Shown here: one piece after another, positions 56,262 through 64,000 of the stretch | Position numbering within the stretch: the first letter of the stretch is position 1 | Layout of the letters: each line of letters begins with the position of its first letter | NCBI GenBank assembly: GCA_022036555.1 | Contig: CM039126.1 | Span: forward strand, 32,449,925-32,513,924 | Length of the DNA stretch: 64,000 bases | Origin: Microstegium vimineum | Taxonomy: Eukaryota > Streptophyta > Magnoliopsida > Poales > Poaceae | Direction: 5' to 3' | Program-made: the position numbers and the translations under genes | The notes under the pieces: generated by a model | Database searches by the model: none | What the model was told of the DNA's origin: nothing | Seen by the model: the letters and a program-made list of their open reading frames with translations, nothing else

Positions 56262-58834
56262 GAATTGCCTAAGGTGCTCTATGCTCCAAGAATTTGGGAC
56301 GTGGACTCCTTCCTGGTCTACTAGTCTATACGACCCTGGTCGAGTGACTTCCTCCACGATGTAGGGGCCTTCCTAGTGCGAAGAGAGCTTGTGTAGGCTG
56401 TCGAGATTAAGCTTCCACTTGAGCACAACTTCTCCTGCGGTGAAGGACCTGTGCCGGACGTTGCGGTTGTAGTAGCGGCGAATGCCTTCGAGTTATTTGG
56501 CCATCCGTATGCATGAAGCTAATCGCTATTCTTTGAGATGATCTATGTCGTCGAGCCGTGCTTGATTGGACGTCTCCTCGTCGTAGTGTTTGAAGCGTGG
56601 GGAGCCAAAGGAGACGTCGGTTGGGATTATAGCCTAGGAGCCGAAGACCATGAAGTATGGAGAAACGCCAGTGTTGCGGCTGGGCTGAGTGCGTAGTCCC
56701 CATAGCACCGTGGGGAGTTCGTGTAGCCAGCGACCTGGGTTCCTTTCTTCCTTATGATATAAGTGCTTTTTGAGTGCGTCTAATATCAATCTGTTGGCGC
56801 GTTCAGCCTGGCCGTTGGCTCTGGGGTGAGCGACAGAGACGTATTTGACCAGTATTCCATTTTCCTCGCAAAAATCCCAGAAGAGATTGCCGGTGAAATT
56901 TGAGCCCAGGTCGGTGATGATGGAGTTTGGTATGCCGAATCGATGTATGATTTTGTCGATGAAGGTGACTGCATTTCCGGCGAAGGCTTTGGTGATCGTC
57001 TTGACCTCGATCCATTTGGAGAACTTGTCGATGGTGACGTAGATCCACTTGAAGTTCCCTGGCGCTGGTCGGAAGGGGCCGAGCATGTCAAGACCCCAAC
57101 AGGTGAAGGGCTAGGAAGCTGGTATTGCTTGAAGTTCCTGGGCCGGAAGGTGAATTTCCTTGGCGAAGAACTGGCATCCCTTGCAGATGCGCACCATTTT
57201 CTCCACGTCGGTGACTGCTGTGGGCCAATAAAAACCTGTTCGGAAAGCTTTTCGCACTAGATTTTTGCGGCGGCTTGGTTCCTGCATGTGCCAGCGTGGA
57301 TGTCCTATAGGATTGTGGCACCATCCTCCTTGGAGATGCATCTCTGTAGCACTTCAAACTTGGAGGTTTTCCCCATCAACACTCCGTTGACGAGGATGTA
57401 GTTGTGAGCTCGGCGGACCAAGCACTCGGCTTCCATTTCATCTGACGGCACGAGGTTGTTGGAGAAGTACTGAATGAAGTCGTCACGCCAGTCAACTGGC
57501 TTGGTGGGAACCGTGCCGACCAGCATGCTAGCCTGTGGGGGTGGTACATCGTCGGGTGGGGCTTCATTTTTATCGGCAACGGATGATTCAAGTAGGTCTT
57601 GGATGAATACTCCTGCCGGGATGGGGGAACGTGATGATCCGAGTTTTGATAGTTCATCAGCCACCTGGTTCCGGTCACAGAGGATGTGGTGGTATTCAAT
57701 TCCGAAAAATTTACCTTCTAGTTTTCGGATAGCGGCGCAGTATGCGTCCATCTTCTCATTGGTGCAATTCCAGCAATTCCATTCTTTGTTCAGCTGGTTG
57801 ATCACTAGAGTTGGGTCGCCGTTAACAATGATGCGTTTCACACCGAGTTCGCTGGCAATGCGGAGTCCATGGAGTGCTGCTTCGTATTCAGCGGCGTTGT
57901 TGGATGGTAGGCGTAGGACGTAGTGGAGCTTGTCTCTAGATGGCTATATGAATAAGAGACTAGCCCCTTCTCCATGGATGGATACGGACCCGTCGAAGAA
58001 CAAGGTCAAATGTTCGGGGGCTTCCATGGTTACCGGTGCCTGAATGTCGGTCCAATCGGTGATGAAGTCGGCGAGTGCTTGAGATTTGATTGTGTGACGC
58101 CCCTAGAAGGAGATGTTGAATGTTCGTAGCTCGACCTCCCATTTGATGATTCGTCCGGTGGCATCCTTGTTGCGTAGAATATCGCCCAACGGAAATTCGA
58201 TGACTACGGTCACTTTCGATGGCCGTTGAAAATAGTGCCGGACCTTTCGTGTGGTGACGAGGACCGTGTATAGTAGCTTCTGTACCTGTGGGTATCTTGT
58301 TTTGGATTCATTGAGTACCTTGCTTGTGAAGTAACATGGTCACTAGATGGGGTTGGCGCGCCCGTTCACCTCACGCTCGACTACCATGATGGTGCTGACT
58401 ACTCGGTTGGTGGCGACAATGTATAGCAGCATTGGTTCGTCGTCTTTTGGGGCGGTGAGTATAGGAGGCTCCGTGATGTACTTCTTCAGGTTGGCGAATG
58501 CACGATCTGCCTCATCATTCCATACGAACTTCTGTCCACCCTTCAATAGTCCGAAGAACGGGAGGCCTTTTTCGCCAAGGCGAGTGATGAAGTGGTTCAG
58601 GGCGGCCATGCACCCGGCGATCTTCTATACATCCTTGACGTTGGAGGGAGGCTTCATTTGTAGGACCGCGGTGGTTTTTTTAGGATTAGCTCGGATGCCG
58701 GATTGACTGACAATATTGCCGAGTAGGTTACCTGACGACGCCCCGAATATACACTTCTTTGGGTTTAGTTTCCACCTGAACTCGTTGAGGGCCTTGAAGG
58801 TTGCTTCAATGTCGGCGATTAGCATCTTTGCGGA
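56262..58834 (-). pseudogene. Tat pol: RT end, RNase H, archaeal RNase H, integrase
   Basis: Reading the minus strand from 58834: the RT C-terminal part (EFRWKLNPKKCIFGASSGNLLG and GIRANPKK), the RT-linked RNase H-like domain (FVWNDEADRAFANLKK), the archaeal-type RNase H (NNAAEYEAALHGLR near 57870; DRNQVADELSKLGS near 57660), the zinc-binding part (HPRWHMQEP...C-X2-C at about 57180-57300), the integrase core with Asp in VTIDKFSKW, Asp in IITDLGSNF and Glu in NGQAERAN, and the C-terminal WEGPYIVEEV- and EHLRQFY-like end near 56265. Several stops and frame changes break it. It should insert element cDNA; here it is inactive, and the RT start is cut off at 58835. Confidence 0.86.
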
Positions 58835-60089
58835 TGTTGACGGTCCTTAACTACCAATTTTAAGCATCATCTAAACATCAAAAGGATCCATATGAAATTG
58901 CCATCTAGATATAGGGGGTTTAGTAATGAAATTCCACAAGTTTTGGTGAATGTCTGTTTCTACAGCGGGTTATCAGGAAATACCAAGGAAAGGCCCACAT
59001 GTCATGTTTACATAGAGATAATTATCAACCACACACTTTTCTATACTGTAGAAGGTACCAGAAGACACGAGAACGAACGGGAGACGGATCGGGCCCGGAG
59101 TCAGGGCGCCCGCCCTGGCCCCTAGGGCGCCCGCCTTGAGCCAGCAGCCAATCAGGCTCAAGTTCGCGGATCGCGCTCCACCGCCTTTGAGGATGAACCC
59201 TTCATATAGGTCGGTTTGATCCAACGACCCACGTTCATTTGAGGAGGCTATATAAGCAAGGCCCCTGACCCCCTGAGGGAGACCCCATTATCATAATTCA
59301 TAGAGAGAGCAAAAGCTAGGGTTTGGAGATGAGAGGTGTCCCTCCAATGGACATTCTCTCTTCTCTAAACTAGAATAGATCTAGATAGTAGAGAGATGGA
59401 GAGCGAGGGAAGATTAGAGGAGATGCTGGCCTGTCGGTGCCTCCTCCGGTTGTACTTCGACATGATCAAGCCCTAATCAAGCTTGCTCCTGAGATCACTC
59501 TGGTAATCTACTTCTTATTTCATTGTGTAATTACTATGCTTCTGGTTTGCAACTCTTTCGAGTACTTTAATCTATAGGACCCTATAGGTTAGAGGAGTAG
59601 TATAGGTGTAAGCGTGGTGCTTAGACCTAGATTACTTGTGAATGTCTCCTACATTCCGGACCCATGGGTGTAGCGCGTTAGTGATAGTTCCGTTGTTACC
59701 CTTGTATCCCACATCCCGTTTGTTTGACTCGCAGGACTGGCATACCTATGGTTAAGCATCCTCTGTGGTGTCTCTTTTCACGTGGTACGTCACCAGATAT
59801 AGATATATCTCCTTGAGATCAGAAGTAGAGAAGCCCCAGTTATCCTCTCTATTCTCCTATTATCGCCCCTACATTAGATTGTTCTCCGTTACCTTTAACC
59901 TTGTTTTCACCTTATCTTGTTCTTACCATATACTTTATTTTCACCCACTTATCTTTCCTGGTTAAGTTAGAGCATAGTTAGTTCTCTCGTTTCCCTGTGG
60001 ATTCGATATTTAAAACCCTTCCTAGGTGAAAGCTACAATGGTATCCATGCGCTTGCGGATTTATCTGTGTGCGTATAAAATACCCAACA
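58835..60089 (+). repeat. 5' LTR of the Athila-like Gypsy element
   Basis: 1255 bp, TGTTGACGG to CCCAACA. A TATA-like 'gctatataagcaagg' lies at about 59248-59262. It belongs to the same LTR family as the solo LTR at 13665-15073 and the fragment at 49275-50430. Confidence 0.85.
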
Positions 60090-60096
60090 AGCTTTC

Positions 60097-60114
60097 TGGC
60101 GCCGTTGCCGGGGA
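60097..60114 (+). other. Primer-binding site, tRNA-Asp type
   Basis: TGGCGCCGTTGCCGGGGA, seven bases after the LTR end. This is the PBS widely seen in plant Athila and related Gypsy elements, matching the 3' end of tRNA-Asp. Confidence 0.88.
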
Positions 60115-60277
60115 AATGGTTGCTGAGTTAATTACAAACTAGCTTAATCATTTATTTTCTAAAAAAAAATATATATATATCTTTATCTTTCCTTATATTT
60201 ATCCTTTTCCTCTGTCCTTTACTTTTATTCTTCACCTCATCTCTGCTATTCTTCCTTCTTACCCTTTTATTGATCTC

Positions 60278-61816
60278 TTGTCTATCATGGAGGATAACAT
60301 TCCTATCTATCAATATGGCAGACTCACGGGCACAAACCTCAAACCACCAGAATCTTCAAAGCCTATCATGACATCTAGTTTTGAGATAAGCCCGAAATAC
60401 ATAGAATTTCTTCAAAAACAACCTTTCTCGGGAGAAGATGAGGAAAACCCTTACACACACCTAGAAGAGTTTGGACGAGTCTGTGACCTCCTTCGCATAG
60501 AAGGTATGTCCGATGAGACCATTCAATGGAAGCTTTTTCCGTAGTCCTTAACGGTAAGAGCTAAACATTGGTACAAACTCAACATAGGAAGTGTTCAAGG
60601 AGATTGGAAGGTGCTATCCAATAATTTCCTTAGAAAATATTTTCCAATCACCAAAGAGATTGATCTTTGGAATAAGATTATTACTTTTAGACAACTAGAA
60701 GAAGAATCTCTCGACGAATCATGGGATCGCTTTATTGACCTCACTCTCACTGGCCCAAATCTTCGTATTCCAGAACCTATTCTTCTGCAACACTTTTTTA
60801 TGGGCCTTAGTAAGGAAGATAAGCAATCCCTTAATACAGCCTCTGGAGGATCTTTCCTTTGCCTGTCTGCTAGTAAAGCAAGGAATTTGATTGATTTAAT
60901 GAGTGGAAAGACTCCTTGCCCTAGCATTCAGAAGCCAATCCCTAAGAAAGAAAAGGAATCAGTTCCTGGACAAGAAGAGGAGGTTTCGATAGCCAAATCA
61001 CAACCATTCCAATTCCAAGATTTAGCTATCGATCCTAAACCATCAATACCCCAAAATTCTCCAAGGAAAGAAGAAATTCCATCCTTGGATCTTCCAAATG
61101 CTAATGGTTTAGACTTCTGGTTTCATAAGAGACCTTCAAGAGGAGATAATTCAAATTCTTGCAAGAAGGGTTCTCTTAAAGAGTGTCCTAGTTTCTACTA
61201 CGAAGAAGTCGAGGATGGCATGTCAAGTGGTGCCATAGAAGGAGAGCTAAGCCATATAGAAAATTCTATCTTCTCCCCTACTATATCCACAAATCATGAA
61301 CCCATCTCTAAACCCATCCTTGACCTCATAGATTCCTCCTATCCCCTTCCTTCCCAGTCTCATGATGATCCTAGAAATTCACCAAAACAACTAGAACATA
61401 GGAGTCATGAAGACCACAAGGATGACCAAGAGATGCTACGACAATGGTTCGAATGTGTAGAATGGATGGAAAAGGAAGAAGCCTTAATGGATTCCAACCT
61501 TGGCTCAATTTCAAATGGTGAGCCTTTAACTCCCTTTGAAGATGAGATTCATCCATCTATGGAAGAGAACCTAGATGAGACCAATCCAATTCCGAACATT
61601 CAGATTGGAGAAGAAGATGACATCAATGAGCATGGGATCTATCCCGTAACCACTTCATTAACTCCATGCTCATATAAAACATCTCCCCAATCAGTTGGTC
61701 TCTACAATCTCACCACATTCGAGATCTCCAACCCGCTCTTCCTTTCTATTTATAAAAACTTTAAAAGGGTGGTTGTTGATGCATATGTCTATAATAAATA
61801 TTGCAGATCTCGTTGA
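60278..61816 (+). pseudogene. Gypsy gag with one in-frame stop
   Basis: One frame of about 512 codons, interrupted by a single TAG at 60542-60544 within the gag core (WKLFP, stop, SLTVRAKHWYKL). The retrotransposon gag domain spans about residues 45-215, with PFSGEDEENPYTHLEEFGRVCDLL, LRKYFPITKE, FRQLEEESLDESWDRF and LLQHFFMGLS. After the domain the protein is acidic and Ser/Pro-rich, with no zinc knuckle visible. Gag would form particles. One stop in an otherwise open 1.5-kb frame suggests a recent loss. Confidence 0.85.
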
Positions 61817-64000
61817 GTTGATCTTGATATAGGTACACATAGGTTGGTGTTGGAGGGGAAACCACTTCACCAACATAATAGTAATTTGATGGTTTCCCAA
61901 GGACAAGCTTAGCGTCCTAAAATAAGCACTTGCTAGATCATAACATGAGTTCCCACTTGTTTGCAATAATGCCTTGTGTAATGAGCATAGAAATATAATT
62001 GTAAAAATATTCCTTCGGGTATTCTTATCACTAACCTTTTCAGGATTGGAGCAAAAAGATCGAAGGGAAAACAAGCACAAGGTATGTCCAACCAATCATC
62101 ATGCAACATTGAATTAAATTCATCCAAACTTGATTTTTTGCAAAATTCAAGCTTGGGGGAGTAACTTACATAAAAACATCCTTTTCCATATTGCTATGTT
62201 GGTTGTCCCTACCTTTTAAAGACATGCTCAATTTGTTAAACATTAATCATTCTCTCCATATGAGTAGATCTTTTTAATGCCTTCATGCTATCTTTGTCTA
62301 TCCTAGTAAGTGTTAGTTTGGAAGTACTGATCATGCTTCTATTGGCTTTTAAATTAAGCGTGGTGCTTAGGTTAAATAGCCTTCCTTAATCTGATTAGAC
62401 ATGGAGTCTAGTTTGGTTATTGAAAACTGCTTGTTTAGACATTGGCATATTTTGTCGGACTAACCCCTATAGGAAAAACTTTCAATATCAAAATGGGAAG
62501 TCCTGAGATAAACTCACACTGGAGATAATAGAAAGAGAGACACATGAAGTTTAACAACGTACACAAGGAAGACATAGCTCATTCATCATAGAGGGATGAT
62601 CCATGGAACAAGAAGAAGAGTGCCACAACAAGATATAATCAAAAGCACTCACTCCATGGAAGAGGTTGGGCAAAATTCCACCAAGCCTCCTTAAGACAAA
62701 GAACATCATGGGAATTCAAGACAGTGAAGGAGTGCAACAAGGAGACAAAAGAACATGAACAAGATGCACAACCACTAAGAAAGGAAAGCTTCCATAATGT
62801 GATACTGTACCATCACTCTTCTATAATCAAGGTAACATCTCAAGGTAAGTGACTATCACTTTTATAAGCTTCTCCTTGATTCTAGCATGCACATAAATAA
62901 AGAGACAAACATGTATGAGTTACAAATCTAATTAATCCAACCTGATTAATTAAACATGTCTATTCTTTTAATCTTTGCTCCTAGTACAACTTTCTTGATC
63001 TCACTGTCTTAACCATATGAGCTAAAATGTTGCACAACCAATCTTTAGAAGATGATAGTCATAAAGAAAGATATATACACAGATAGATTATCCTTCCATA
63101 GGTTGATCAATTTGATTTGACAAAAGTTTTTAAACGCTATACTCATGCTCATCTTCTACTTTTATCACCCATCAACTTTATCTTGCTCACTATGCTTAAG
63201 GTTAGAGAAGAATGAATAGACTTTTGGTTCTGTTGGTGTTTTCCACCAATAGGGCCCATGCACTTGATCTCTGCCTTGTCTCTATGAGCAGGACACATTT
63301 TGAGAAATATGGAGGAGTTTCCCAACTCCCAAATTCAACCAAGTGAAGGACCTAGATCTATGAGAACATACACATTGAGCAAGATGTTGCCAGCTTCCAT
63401 ACTTAACGCTTCACTTTGAACTGTTGGGCAAACGGAGAACATGGGTGACACCATATCAAGAGGTGCAGTTATTAAAGTCTCCACCTGGAATCAAATGATG
63501 CACCTAAAGAATGAACACGGTAAGAAGTCTTGTTCAAAGGACTCAAAACACTGAACCCTCGTCGGGAGGTTAAATCGGTAAGTTATCTATATTTATCTTT
63601 TGTATATTAGATTTCTTTTTCCATCATTTGCATAATCATTTTCTTTTATCATATTTACTTTCCTGCATTAGCATTGTAAATATTTGTTTGTTGCATGGCA
63701 TCATAAAACCTAAAGCCCCATGTGAGTAGACTTGTGGCTTAAAACCCATAGGTATATTCGCTGTGGTGGCAGAAAAAATAAAATAAATATGTTTTTGTCT
63801 TATAATAAAAATATAAAAATAGTAAGTGTATGATCCTGCTAAATAAATGAAATTTATTAGAGGAAGCTCGATAGGACCAAAGCTAGAGATTTATGGCTAA
63901 CACTTAATCAGATCCACAAGCTTTGTTGTCTATTTGAGCTCCACAGAATTCAAGGATCAAAAGAGGCTAGTAGACAGAGGTCAGCCTACCCGATGTCAGA
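61817..64000 (+). other. Internal non-coding region of the Athila-like Gypsy element
   Basis: No ORF of note and no pol motif in any frame. A polypurine-like 'caagcttgggggagtaac' lies at 62149-62166, similar to a motif often found after the coding part of Athila-group elements. The rest is AT-rich with nothing I can assign. Confidence 0.55.

Larger units (their letters stand above)
51364..58834 (-). mobile_element. Tat-lineage Gypsy retrotransposon, truncated
   Basis: Minus orientation. From left: LTR 51382-51856, non-coding region with an 'agtccccgagc' motif, an antisense ORF on the plus strand (53053 to about 55210), a 30-bp tandem array (55779-56160), and pol from 56262 to 58834. Pol is cut in the RT by another Gypsy LTR at 58835, so gag, protease and the start of RT are not in the window. 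The archaeal-type RNase H (NNAAEYEAALHGLR) after the standard RNase H and an antisense ORF between pol and the 3' LTR are features of the Tat/Grande group. Confidence 0.82.
58835..64000 (+). mobile_element. Gypsy element (Athila-like), running off the window
   Basis: Starts TGTTGACGGTCC at 58835 within the RT of the Tat element; 5 bp before it is gcgga, whose partner would lie beyond the window. It has a 1255-bp LTR, a tRNA-Asp-type PBS and a gag frame. The 2.2 kb after gag show no protease or RT. So far it looks like a non-autonomous, gag-only element, but the right end is unseen. Confidence 0.8.

Noticed and set aside
57474..57923. 149-codon plus-strand ORF
   Set aside because: Antisense to the RNase H region of Tat pol; the minus strand carries the recognisable domain.

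Overview
The window is nuclear DNA of a grass (Poaceae), most likely a large panicoid genome. The evidence is spliced plant genes with GT-AG introns, Stowaway- and Harbinger-type MITEs, a Cassandra TRIM, a Sirevirus-type Copia element, Tat- and Athila-like Gypsy elements and plant LINEs. The species cannot be fixed from the sequence alone. Only three loci look like functional host genes; most of the rest is nested transposons.

Layout. 1-3.5 kb: fragments of a Gypsy LTR with a 53-bp tandem repeat and of a Copia LTR, then unassigned DNA. 3.5-8 kb: two MITEs and a four-exon gene for a 93-aa protein (4410-7815). 9.6-26.5 kb: a decayed LINE, split by a 13.7-kb Sirevirus-like Copia element on the minus strand (11312-24976, target duplication CAACT). 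The Copia element has lost its protease region, and its extra 3' ORF is broken by a Cassandra TRIM (16149-16909, target duplication TCCTT) and by a Gypsy solo LTR (13665-15073). 26.5-28.7 kb: a TIR-bounded, possibly Pack-MULE-like element with a GC-rich core. 29.8-31.6 kb: a MITE cluster.

31.9-43.4 kb is the genic island. A five-exon gene for a DUF212 / acid phosphatase-vanadium haloperoxidase-related protein (31867-38182, plus strand) has a 4.8-kb last intron. That intron holds, in antisense, a NAC transcription-factor copy ruined by a stop, two frameshifting deletions and a lost splice donor (34340-35809). A second, intact NAC gene of the SOMBRERO/BEARSKIN type (40282-41595, minus strand) lies just downstream. 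The two NAC copies sit in a tandem segmental duplication of roughly 3-3.8 kb, with the last exon of the DUF212 gene between them.

43.5-51.4 kb: a LINE 3' fragment, several MITEs, a non-autonomous hAT element with a perfect 8-bp target duplication inside a CACTA-like remnant, and LTR fragments. 51.4-58.8 kb: a Tat-lineage Gypsy element on the minus strand with its LTR, an antisense ORF of the gypsy-type transposon domain on the plus strand, a 30-bp tandem array, and pol (end of RT, RNase H, integrase). It is cut at 58835 by another Gypsy element on the plus strand (LTR 58835-60089, tRNA-Asp-type PBS, gag with one internal stop) that runs off the window with no visible pol.

The host genes show no operon-like cooperation. 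What links the parts is insertion history: LINE, then Sirevirus, then Cassandra and solo LTR on the left; Tat, then Athila-like Gypsy on the right; and between them a gene island reshaped by tandem duplication and pseudogenisation.
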